From: Candidatus Methylomirabilis sp.
GTDB taxonomy: Bacteria > DYJV01
NCBI GenBank assembly: GCA_020722945.1
Contig: DYJV01000015.1
Coordinates: 1-14,135, forward strand
Direction of reading: 5' to 3'
Length of the DNA: 14,135 nt
Made by a program: the position numbers and the translations under genes. The notes below the pieces were generated by a model. It saw nothing but the letters and a program-made list of their open reading frames with translations. It was not told the DNA's origin and did not search any database. Positions 8,396-14,135 of the stretch are shown here, piece by piece (the stretch's first letter is position 1; every line of letters begins with the position of its first letter).

Positions 8396-10654
8396 ATTAG
8401 ATTCTTTAAATTATTTTTAACCGTTGTATTCATATTTTATACGTTACCTCTTTTCTCCCATATACTTCAAGATATTCCACTATCTGTGTCTAAAGATTAC
8501 ATTGATACAACCGGTGAAGATTTTGACAAACTAATCGAGAAACAGAAAAATTTGATAGAGACGTTTACCAAAGAGGTAAATATACTCTCCAAGCAAACTT
8601 TAAACGAGAGTGACAAAATTACTTTAAGTAATACATTAGAATTTCTTTCAGGAATCAATGTCAAGTTTAACAAACTAAAAACTGAAAAATTATCAGAAAA
8701 CAACATACCTTTTACAATATCACCACTCCCTTCTGAGCCTTATCCTCTCAATTTATTTATGGAGAATTTCCAGATTTATCAAAAAATATTAGAAAATTTG
8801 GCTGATACAAAATCAAAAGAAATTGTTTTTAAGCAATCTGAAAAATCTATTGAAAACGAATTAAACCAAAATATCTCAAATTACACAAAGAAAGTAAATC
8901 TTACCCCAGTATTAATTGATATTTATGAGCAAGCTGCAATGATAATTAGTTTACAGATAGATTATGCAATCATAAAGATCCAAAATCAGAAAAATATCCA
9001 GTTGATAAAACTCCTCAAAGATAGCCAACAGCAGAAGAAAAAGCAGCTTGATACAATTTTTAAAAATATATCCATTACCAAAAAAGATATTTCAGAATCA
9101 TCTGATCATCTTAAAAAAATTACTGAATTAACTAACTCAGAGAGCAATACAATATCAGAAGATTTAAGAAAATTAAATCATACCATCTCTCTTTACCATA
9201 TAAAGCTTGATAATTTAAGATTGGCAGCAAAGGAGAACCTTGACGATCCAACAAAGCTAAAAATATCAAATATAGAGCTGATTATTGAGGAACAGAAATT
9301 TAAACAATTATTTTTAGAGCAGAGAAGAGAAGAGCTTAAGCTCAAACTTATTCAATCATCATTCGATTTAGATTGGAAAAATGAATATATAAGCAGAAAC
9401 TCTATGACTTCAAAGTTAAAAGAGTGGAAGAAGATATCTGAAGACCTTAAAGATATAGATGATAAGCTCACATCCAAACTATCAGAAGTAAGAGATATAA
9501 GAGCCAACATTACAGAAAAATTAGCTTCAACAACTAATAGTGAGCAGATGAAAGCTCAACTTAACAAAAATAACAATATAGTTTCAGATATAGTATTCAA
9601 AATGATAGTAAACAAAAAATTACTCCACGAAACAAAGACATTTATCACTTTTATAACTAATCTTTATTGGGAAAATATTCAACTCCAAGAAAAATTATTT
9701 TTATTGTCAAAAAAGGGTATCTCTGAAACATTTGAAAAAAGTAAGTATCTCTTCTCAATTAAATTATTCTCAACCAAAAATATCGATATTACAACAGGTA
9801 AAGTAATAATATTCCTCATATTTCTGATATTTGGCTACACTATAATCAAAATATCCCACAAGAAGTTGATAAAACTTCTGAAAACCAAATCTCAACTTTC
9901 AATTGGTGCAATCAACTCTATCTCAACTTTAAGTTACTATATTGCGCTTTTGACACTACTATTTATATCATTCTCATTAATAGGTATAAATTTTAGAGAG
10001 CTGACAATAATACTTGGAGCATTATCAGTAGGTATAGGTTTTGGCCTCCAAACTATTGCAAATAATTTTATTAGCGGGTTGATCTTGCTTCTTGACCGAT
10101 CTGTCAAAGTTGGTGATATCATAGAACTTGAAAATGGTGTCATTGGTGAAGTCAAAAGTGTATCTATAAGAACAACAGTAGTAAAAAATTACGACGGTAA
10201 AGATATAATTTTGCCAAACTCTGAACTAATATCAAAAAGGGTTGATACATGGACATACTTTGATAATTGGAGAATGATAAGTATTCCTTTTGGAGTTGGA
10301 TACAATAGTGATCCAAGATTTGTGATGCAGATAGCCTTAGATACTGCACAAGAGTTGGTGCAAGAGGCTCCCGCTCCCAAGAGTAACTATAGCCCTAAAG
10401 TCTTTTTTACAGGTTACGGCGAGAGTAGTATAGATTTTAATATTATTATTTGGTATGACTTATCTTCATCTTTATCATTTTTTCAGATAAAGAGCGATTT
10501 TTATCTCAAACTTTTTGAAAAATTGAAAAAAAATAACATTGAAATACCATTTCCCAAGAGGGACCTAAATATAAATGATCTCTCACCAGCTTTTCTCAAA
10601 GCAGTGGAAGGTCTATTGAAGGTAAAACCTCAAAATAGTTCAAATACCTTATAA
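8396..10654 (+). CDS. MscS-superfamily mechanosensitive channel with long coiled-coil N-terminus
   Basis: An inner-membrane mechanosensitive channel. Numbered from a proposed ATT start, it has 752 residues; from the GTG at 8486 it has 722. Residues 2-20 (IIRFFKLFLTVVFIFYTLP) look like a signal peptide, and no ATG, GTG or TTG occurs in frame there. Residues about 30-440 are charged, helical and coiled-coil-like, probably periplasmic. Hydrophobic segments lie at about 469-487 and 508-530. The pore helix and MscS core follow at about 534-575, with ILGALSVGIGFGLQTIANNF and the strongly conserved LLLDRSVKVGDIIEL. The beta domain contains GEVKSVSIRTTVV and ILPNSELIS, and the alpha/beta C-terminus ends near FPKRDLNI. 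The layout resembles MscK/YnaI-like large members, though with few transmembrane helices. It probably releases solutes on hypo-osmotic shock. It is divergent from the ligase and seems unconnected to either operon. Confidence 0.88.
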   Translation: MRFFKLFLTVVFIFYTLPLFSHILQDIPLSVSKDYIDTTGEDFDKLIEKQKNLIETFTKEVNILSKQTLNESDKITLSNTLEFLSGINVKFNKLKTEKLSENNIPFTISPLPSEPYPLNLFMENFQIYQKILENLADTKSKEIVFKQSEKSIENELNQNISNYTKKVNLTPVLIDIYEQAAMIISLQIDYAIIKIQNQKNIQLIKLLKDSQQQKKKQLDTIFKNISITKKDISESSDHLKKITELTNSESNTISEDLRKLNHTISLYHIKLDNLRLAAKENLDDPTKLKISNIELIIEEQKFKQLFLEQRREELKLKLIQSSFDLDWKNEYISRNSMTSKLKEWKKISEDLKDIDDKLTSKLSEVRDIRANITEKLASTTNSEQMKAQLNKNNNIVSDIVFKMIVNKKLLHETKTFITFITNLYWENIQLQEKLFLLSKKGISETFEKSKYLFSIKLFSTKNIDITTGKVIIFLIFLIFGYTIIKISHKKLIKLLKTKSQLSIGAINSISTLSYYIALLTLLFISFSLIGINFRELTIILGALSVGIGFGLQTIANNFISGLILLLDRSVKVGDIIELENGVIGEVKSVSIRTTVVKNYDGKDIILPNSELISKRVDTWTYFDNWRMISIPFGVGYNSDPRFVMQIALDTAQELVQEAPAPKSNYSPKVFFTGYGESSIDFNIIIWYDLSSSLSFFQIKSDFYLKLFEKLKKNNIEIPFPKRDLNINDLSPAFLKAVEGLLKVKPQNSSNTL

Positions 10655-10666
10655 AAGTTATTTCAT

Positions 10667-10695
10667 TTGACAAAATTTGAAAAATTTTCTATAAT
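10667..10695 (+). promoter_or_regulatory. Near-perfect sigma70 promoter of the YeeE operon
   Basis: TTGACA (10667-10672), a 17-nt spacer and TATAAT (10690-10695) form a textbook housekeeping promoter. The expected start is near 10702, giving a leader of about 27 nt before the ATG at 10729. A GGGGGGAG Shine-Dalgarno sits at 10719-10726. No operator palindrome is evident, so strong basal transcription is likely. Confidence 0.8.
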
Positions 10696-10728
10696 CTTTT
10701 CTCGTAAAAGAGATGTTAGGGGGGAGAT

Positions 10729-11250
10729 ATGAATTTTTTTACTCAAAAGAAGTGGTCCCCATATTTAGGGGGATTTTTACTTGGTATTTTGCTACTTGTA
10801 GCAGTATATTTCTCAAACAAAGCGTTAGGAGCTTCGTCAGCATTTACAAGATTTGCAGGATTTTTTGAGCAGTTCTTTATGAAAGATCACTTTTCTCAAC
10901 TACTCTACTACAAACAGTATAAACCTTATGTAGATTTTACAGTTCTTTCTCTTATTGGAATGTTTTTTGGAGGTTACCTATCTGCAAGATTTTCAAATGA
11001 TATAAAAATAAGACTGATCCCCAAATTATGGGAGAAAAGATTCGGACCCAGCAAAACTTTAAGAATAGTAGCAGCACTTATCGGAGGAATTTTTGTAGGT
11101 TTTGGAGCAAGAATGGCAGGTGGTTGCACAAGTGGTCAAGGTATCAGCGGAGGCTCTTTTTTAAGTGTGAGCGGATGGCTTGCAATATGTTTCTTTTTTC
11201 TCGGTGGGATTATTACTTCATTTATACTATTTGGAAGAAAAGATTACTGA
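10729..11250 (+). CDS. YeeE/YedE-family sulfur transporter, N-terminal half
   Basis: A 173-residue membrane protein with hydrophobic segments at about 11-30, 68-86, 112-127 and 147-167. The motif GARMAGGCTSGQGISGG (126-142) is the signature of the YeeE/YedE (Sulf_transp, DUF395) family; Cys133 corresponds to a substrate-relay cysteine in the thiosulfate transporter TsuA. In TsuA-like proteins two such halves form one chain. Here they are separate genes, with the partner starting 30 nt downstream. Thiosulfate, another sulfur species or selenium are all possible cargo, since some YedE proteins are linked to selenium uptake by gene context. It is first in the operon and ends with TGA (11248-11250), which shows that UGA acts as an ordinary stop in this organism. 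Confidence 0.9.
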   Translation: MNFFTQKKWSPYLGGFLLGILLLVAVYFSNKALGASSAFTRFAGFFEQFFMKDHFSQLLYYKQYKPYVDFTVLSLIGMFFGGYLSARFSNDIKIRLIPKLWEKRFGPSKTLRIVAALIGGIFVGFGARMAGGCTSGQGISGGSFLSVSGWLAICFFFLGGIITSFILFGRKDY

Positions 11251-11266
11251 TTTAAAGGTTAAGGGT

Positions 11267-11274
11267 AAGGAGGT
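11267..11274 (+). promoter_or_regulatory. Perfect Shine-Dalgarno of the second transporter half
   Basis: AAGGAGGT, fully complementary to the anti-Shine-Dalgarno of 16S rRNA, lies 6 nt before the ATG at 11281. Strong initiation argues that this gene is actively translated and not a decaying fragment. Confidence 0.8.
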
Positions 11275-11280
11275 ATTTTT

Positions 11281-11817
11281 ATGGTTTATATTTTTCCTAT
11301 TTTAGTTGGTATTATATTTGGTTTTCTTCTCCAAAAGACAGAAATTACCAAATTTGAAACAATAGTCAATGTGTTGAGATTCAAAAATTTTACTGTGATA
11401 AAGTTTATGATGACAGCTATTGCTGTTGGTATGGTTGGAGTCCATCTTATGATGGAGTTTGGAGTATTGACCAATGTTATAAGATACATCTCTCCTACAA
11501 ATATTGCAGCTATTGCTGTTGGCGGGACAATATTTGGAGCAGGCTTTGCTCTATTAGGTGGCTGACCTGGTCAATCTGTAGCTGCCTTAGGTGAAGGCAG
11601 ATTAGACTCATTCTGGGGGATAGTAGGTATATTTATTGGTGCATTTATATATGGTGAAAGTTACAATTATTTTGCTGAAAATCTACTTTCAATAGGTAAT
11701 TTGGGTAAAATTACATTCCCAATACTATTTAATCTTTTAAACCCATGGGTGATTATAATACCTTTCTTAATTTTTGTAATGATTCTATTTTTTATATTGG
11801 AGAGGTTTAGACTATAA
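11281..11817 (+). CDS. YeeE/YedE-family transporter, C-terminal half; probable selenoprotein (Sec95, UGA)
   Basis: Read through the TGA at 11563-11565, this is a 178-residue membrane protein ending at a TAA (11815-11817). Hydrophobic segments are at about 3-17, 38-58, 75-94, 112-126 and 152-174. Around the TGA the protein reads GAGFALLGG-U-PGQSVAALGEGRLDSFWG. Family members have a conserved Cys in the corresponding G-x-C-P-G motif, followed by the same A-A-x-G-E-G-R/K-x-D block, so the UGA replaces exactly the functional cysteine. A hairpin suited to be a bacterial SECIS follows (11582-11600). The frame stays open for 83 further codons with normal family sequence and no other disruption, and the gene has a perfect Shine-Dalgarno. 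It pairs with the upstream half to make one transporter. A conventional caller would report a 94-aa ORF (11281-11565) or a pseudogene. A nonsense mutation is the main alternative but would not explain the hairpin. selA, selB, selC and selD are not in the window. Confidence 0.85.
11563..11565 (+). other. In-frame TGA, probable selenocysteine codon
   Basis: Codon 95 of the transporter half. It falls between GCTTTGCTCTATTAGGTGGC and CCTGGTCAA, coding GG-U-PGQ, at the position of the family's conserved cysteine. Tryptophan recoding is unlikely: the same gene uses TGG elsewhere and the upstream gene ends with TGA. Confidence 0.82.
11582..11600 (+). promoter_or_regulatory. Putative bacterial SECIS hairpin
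   Basis: CTGCCTT (11582-11588) pairs perfectly with AAGGCAG (11594-11600) around the 5-nt loop AGGTG. The loop begins 23 nt after the TGA. Known bacterial SECIS elements are hairpins just after the UGA, with the apical loop roughly 16-37 nt downstream and a G among its first two positions. This one has G in position 2 and the GGU run that SelB reads in the E. coli fdhF loop. The hairpin lies wholly within the coding sequence, over codons for conserved residues. A competing shorter pairing, AATCTG (11573-11578) with CAGATT (11598-11603), is also possible. Confidence 0.78.
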
Positions 11818-11835
11818 AAGGATTAGGTATTAATT

Positions 11836-12012
11836 ATGGCACCAGATATAGATAGAAGCAGATGTATCAACTGCCTTGTATGTGTTGATATATGTCCCTA
11901 CGATGTTTTCAAAAAAGTAGATGGTATAGCTAAAGTTTTTTCTCCACAAAACTGTATAGAGTGTTCAGAATGTATCCGTAACTGCACCAGCAATGCAATC
12001 TCCCTAATATAG
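11836..12012 (+). CDS. Small 2[4Fe-4S] ferredoxin
   Basis: A 58-residue protein. Two cluster-binding motifs are visible: CINCLVCVDICP (residues 10-21, C-x2-C-x2-C-x3-C-P) and CIECSECIRNCT (40-51), where the usual proline after the last cysteine is replaced by threonine. Length and spacing are those of bacterial-type ferredoxins, so it is a soluble cytoplasmic electron carrier. The ATG lies 18 nt after the transporter stop. Its ribosome-binding site is weak (AAAGGA about 14 nt upstream, AGG closer), suggesting translational coupling. Its place between a sulfur transporter and a heme-domain membrane protein suggests it supplies or takes electrons for handling the imported sulfur or selenium species. 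That role is inference. Confidence 0.9.
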   Translation: MAPDIDRSRCINCLVCVDICPYDVFKKVDGIAKVFSPQNCIECSECIRNCTSNAISLI

Positions 12013-12027
12013 ACAGGACTGAAAAAA

Positions 12028-12924
12028 ATGGATGGATTAGATATATACAACAAATATTACAAGCTCGACTCCTATGAACAAAATGTAATTTCTGAGGTAT
12101 CTCAAATTGTTAATGAGAATTTAGAAATATTCAGTAACAATCTCATTACCTTTTTTACTTCTGAAAGTGAATTAAATGACTTTTTTAAAAAAGATAACTT
12201 TAAGGAGCACCTTTCAAAAAGGAGTAAAGAGTGGTTGATGACTATATTCTCAAATAAAATTGACTCCAATTATATAAAATATATCACTAAAATTGGAATA
12301 GAACATGCCAAAAATAATCTACCACCCCACTACTTCAATGTTAGCATAGGAATAGTCCGTTCTACCCTTACAAAGTTGGTAAGGGAGTATCATAGTGATG
12401 TTGATAAGAGAGTTACACTGATAAATGCAGCAAACAAAATTCTTGATTTTAACCTTGATGTTATCAACTCTACATCCAGAGTTACTGAGATTGAGGATAA
12501 ATTTTTAAAAGAGAAGTTAGAGAGTGGGCTGATAAGATTTGCTAAAGGTTTCTCACATTTTTTGAATATAATCCTCGTCTTTTTACTTGTCATCCTTTCT
12601 GTCTCTGTTTTCGGTTTTTTCGTTCAAGATTTCTCTCATATAATACATGGTAATATAGAGAAAGGTATTATCACATCACTTGGAACAATGCTTGTTCTCT
12701 GGATGATGATAGAACTTATAGAGGTCGAAATCACAAACCTCAAAACCAAAAAAATAAATTCTAAAGTATTTATAAGTGTTGTAATTGTTGCCTTTATCAG
12801 AAAAATCTTAATCACTACTTTTGACAAACCAGAAATAGAGAAACAGATATTTTTTGTTGCAACAGTCCTCGTATTAGCAATAGTCTATTTTTTACTTTCA
12901 AAGAGTGAAAAGAAAAATGAATAA
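12028..12924 (+). CDS. Protoglobin-like heme domain fused to PsiE-like membrane domain
   Basis: A 298-residue protein with no signal peptide. Residues about 5-160 resemble the globin domain of protoglobins and globin-coupled sensors. The stretch KYITKIGIEHAKNNLPPHYF (84-103) matches their F-helix pattern (R/K-I-G-x-x-H-x-x-x-x-L-P-P-x-W/Y-Y), making His93 the probable proximal heme ligand. Residues about 178-291 hold four hydrophobic segments (178-200, 214-232, 247-264, 273-290). The loops IIELIEVEITNLKTKKI and VAFIRKILITTF resemble the phosphate-starvation-inducible PsiE family (I-E-x-x-x-Y-L-K and A-x-x-R-x-I-I patterns). It therefore looks like an O2/NO/CO-binding cytoplasmic sensor joined to a small membrane domain of unknown action. 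The gene is 15 nt after the ferredoxin, with AGGA as a modest Shine-Dalgarno. The globin call is firm; the PsiE call is by pattern and less certain. Confidence 0.75.
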   Translation: MDGLDIYNKYYKLDSYEQNVISEVSQIVNENLEIFSNNLITFFTSESELNDFFKKDNFKEHLSKRSKEWLMTIFSNKIDSNYIKYITKIGIEHAKNNLPPHYFNVSIGIVRSTLTKLVREYHSDVDKRVTLINAANKILDFNLDVINSTSRVTEIEDKFLKEKLESGLIRFAKGFSHFLNIILVFLLVILSVSVFGFFVQDFSHIIHGNIEKGIITSLGTMLVLWMMIELIEVEITNLKTKKINSKVFISVVIVAFIRKILITTFDKPEIEKQIFFVATVLVLAIVYFLLSKSEKKNE

Positions 12925-13654
12925 CTTCAATATCATTCTTGTTGAACCTGAACATTCAGGGAATGTTGGGGCAGTTGCTCGTGCTATGAAGAATATGGGG
13001 GTAAAGAATTTAAGGTTAGTAAATCCTAAATGTGATTACCTTAATGATGAAGCATTAAAATTCTCTGTTAACTCCTCTGACATACTTTACAATGCCAAAA
13101 CATACAGTAACCTTAATCAATCTTTAGAAGATATTTCATTGATTGTTGCTGTTAGCCAACAGAGAGGGAAAAATAGCAGCACTCTTCCCTTCAAAGATGC
13201 TATAACCAAAATCAAAATAGCAGCCTCATCAAACATGGTAGGCTTAATATTTGGAAGGGAAGGTAATGGTCTAACTTCTTCTGAAATAGAGCTATCCTCT
13301 CTTACTTTACAGATACCAGCATCTGAAGAATCTCCCTGTCTCAATTTATCTCAGGCAGTCTTGATAATATGCCACGAGCTATTCAATACAAAATCATCTA
13401 ATATTACTAATACCGACAAAATCCCCTCATTTAAAGAAATGGAGCTATTTTATAATTCTTTTCAAGAGTTACTTGTAGATATAGATTATGCAGATAAAGA
13501 GAATCCAACCTTCAAATTAAACGCTTTCAGAAAAATTTTTGGTAGAACTTTCTTGACAACTAATGAACTTGACTTACTTTACGGATTACTGAGGCAGATA
13601 AAGAATTATCAATTCATCATTAAAAAAAGAGTGGAGAAATATAGTGAATCATAA
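12917..13654 (+). CDS. trmJ: TrmJ-type tRNA (Cm32/Um32) 2'-O-methyltransferase, SpoU family
   Basis: A SAM-dependent SPOUT enzyme that methylates the 2'-OH of tRNA nucleotide 32. The ATG at 12917 gives 245 residues and starts directly at the family N-terminus (MNNFNIILVEPEHSGNVG). A GTG at 12905 would add only four residues and has no better ribosome-binding site. SPOUT motif 1 is NVGAVARAMKNMG. Motif 2 is LIFGREGNGLTSSEI. Motif 3 is IPASEESPCLNLSQAVLI, with the Asn and Ser of the knotted SAM pocket. The length, with its C-terminal helical dimerisation extension, fits TrmJ rather than TrmL. The start overlaps the end of the globin gene by 8 nt, so translation is coupled. It is a housekeeping passenger of this operon with no clear functional link to sulfur transport. 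Confidence 0.9.
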   Translation: MNNFNIILVEPEHSGNVGAVARAMKNMGVKNLRLVNPKCDYLNDEALKFSVNSSDILYNAKTYSNLNQSLEDISLIVAVSQQRGKNSSTLPFKDAITKIKIAASSNMVGLIFGREGNGLTSSEIELSSLTLQIPASEESPCLNLSQAVLIICHELFNTKSSNITNTDKIPSFKEMELFYNSFQELLVDIDYADKENPTFKLNAFRKIFGRTFLTTNELDLLYGLLRQIKNYQFIIKKRVEKYSES

Positions 13655-13949
13655 AAAATTTTATAGAGTCCAATTTATTACAGGGAAAAAAGAGTTTGAT
13701 ATTAAAGCTCAAATCGTGAGAGAGAGTGAATTTTTTGGGTTTCTTGAAATTGCTGATATAGTGCTATCTGATCCCAACAAAATAGTCATTACCCCTGATG
13801 AAGATGACCTAAAAAAAGAGTTTGAAAACAGCAAAAGATGCTTGATACCTTATCAGCATATAAGAAGGATTGATGAATATGACGGCAACATCCAAAAGAT
13901 AATATCTCCATTTATAAAGATGAAAGATAGCGAAAATTTAGAGGAGTAA
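13644..13949 (+). CDS. DUF1820-family protein of unknown function
   Basis: A small cytoplasmic protein of 101 residues starting at GTG 13644, with GGAGA 6 nt upstream and an 11-nt overlap with trmJ. The pattern Y-R-V-x-F near the start, then FFGFLEIADIVL, ITPDEDDLKKEFENSKR and IPYQHIRRIDE, matches the DUF1820 family as I remember it (Y-x-V-x-F..., GF-x-E-x-x-D-L-V, DP-x-E-E-x-L-x-x-E-F, IP-x-x-x-I-x-RI-D-E). No catalytic motif, membrane segment or signal is visible. The family has no established function that I know of. It is the last gene of the operon. Confidence 0.75.
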   Translation: MNHKKFYRVQFITGKKEFDIKAQIVRESEFFGFLEIADIVLSDPNKIVITPDEDDLKKEFENSKRCLIPYQHIRRIDEYDGNIQKIISPFIKMKDSENLEE

Positions 13950-14040
13950 AACTCGATATACTATTGATAACATATAACAACAGAGTCATTTTCAAGTTCT
14001 AAATAAAGTAAACTTCCCCAATATCCTATTGATAAGTATA

Positions 14041-14133
14041 CTATTTATGTAGCAATTCCCAGTCATCTTTTATGAAATCAAGTATCTTTGCTGCCCTTTC
14101 AGTGTAAAGATTAATTCCTTCCCAGTTTGGCCG
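14041..14133 (-). CDS. C-terminal end of an unidentified gene (partial)
   Basis: The minus strand is open from the window edge to a TAG at 14041-14043 and codes 30 residues: RPNWEGINLYTERAAKIL followed by DFIKDDWELLHK. The composition is protein-like (an aromatic-rich turn, then an amphipathic helix) and the other two minus-strand frames are interrupted. I do not recognise the family from this fragment. It converges on the DUF1820 gene. Confidence 0.6.
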   Translation of the reverse strand, partial: RPNWEGINLYTERAAKILDFIKDDWELLHK

Positions 14134-14135
14134 AT

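Noticed and set aside
8350-8400. ATG at 8350 as the channel start or a leader peptide
   Set aside because: Its frame ends after 16 codons at TAG 8398-8400, it is out of frame with the channel, it has no Shine-Dalgarno and it falls inside the candidate -10 element.
8486-8488. GTG 8486 as the real channel start
   Set aside because: There is no ribosome-binding sequence before it, and the frame upstream encodes a clear signal peptide. Kept only as a fallback.
10164-10380. Minus-strand ORFs inside the channel gene
   Set aside because: They are antisense shadows of the conserved MscS core, with no start signals or recognisable protein features.
11281-11565. A stand-alone 94-aa membrane protein ending at the TGA
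   Set aside because: The same frame continues past the TGA with conserved family sequence to a TAA at 11815-11817, and a SECIS-like hairpin follows the TGA.
11563-11565. TGA recoded as tryptophan, or a simple nonsense mutation
   Set aside because: TGG is used for Trp in the same gene and TGA ends the gene just upstream, so there is no alternative genetic code. A chance nonsense mutation exactly at the conserved cysteine with a fitting hairpin is less likely, though not excluded.
12905-12916. GTG 12905 as the trmJ start
   Set aside because: It adds only four lysine/arginine-rich residues before the family N-terminus and has no better ribosome-binding site than ATG 12917.
1-14135. CRISPR arrays, insertion sequences, tRNA genes, toxin-antitoxin or phage genes
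   Set aside because: I looked for spaced direct repeats, transposase-like ORFs with terminal inverted repeats, and tRNA cloverleaf or TTCRANNC-type signals, and saw none I could support.

Overview
The window is low-GC (about a third G+C by eye) and looks like a Gram-negative, motile anaerobe or microaerophile. I lean toward the Deferribacterota (Calditerrivibrio/Deferribacter type). This is a guess from gene style and content: a flagellin tail, an MscK-like inner-membrane channel with an apparent export signal, a Bacillus-like fad cluster, and a YeeE/ferredoxin operon. No rRNA or other taxonomic marker is present.

Left part (1-8220). The first 59 bases are the C-terminus of a flagellin gene on the + strand, followed by a strong hairpin/poly-T terminator. 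A complete fatty-acid beta-oxidation locus follows, all on the minus strand. In transcription order it holds a long-chain acyl-CoA synthetase (8156-6396), a TetR-type FadR repressor (6394-5807), a FadN-type 3-hydroxyacyl-CoA dehydrogenase/enoyl-CoA hydratase fusion (5662-3248), a thiolase (3207-2026) and a FadE-type acyl-CoA dehydrogenase (1911-124). This is the content and order of the Bacillus subtilis lcfA-fadR and fadN-fadA-fadE units. Two palindromes close to the Bacillus FadR operator lie before the ligase and before fadN. The ligase site overlaps the -10 of a good sigma70-type promoter.

Middle (8221-10654). A large MscS-superfamily channel on the + strand has a long coiled-coil N-terminus. 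Its reading frame extends upstream of the first GTG through an apparent signal peptide that has no ATG, GTG or TTG. The best start is an ATT at 8396 behind a Shine-Dalgarno sequence.

Right part (10655-14135). A near-consensus promoter (TTGACA-17-TATAAT) starts a tight + strand operon. It encodes the two halves of a YeeE/YedE-family sulfur (thiosulfate or selenium) transporter, a 58-aa two-cluster ferredoxin, a membrane protein fusing a protoglobin-like heme domain to a PsiE-like domain, a TrmJ-type tRNA methyltransferase and a DUF1820 protein. The second transporter half carries an in-frame TGA exactly where the family has its conserved Cys (C-P-G motif). A 7-bp hairpin with a G-rich loop lies 23 nt downstream. 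This fits a selenocysteine codon with a bacterial SECIS, so the gene should be read as one 178-residue selenoprotein (11281-11817) rather than a 94-aa fragment. It is the most notable feature of the window. The last 95 bases hold the C-terminus of an unidentified minus-strand gene.
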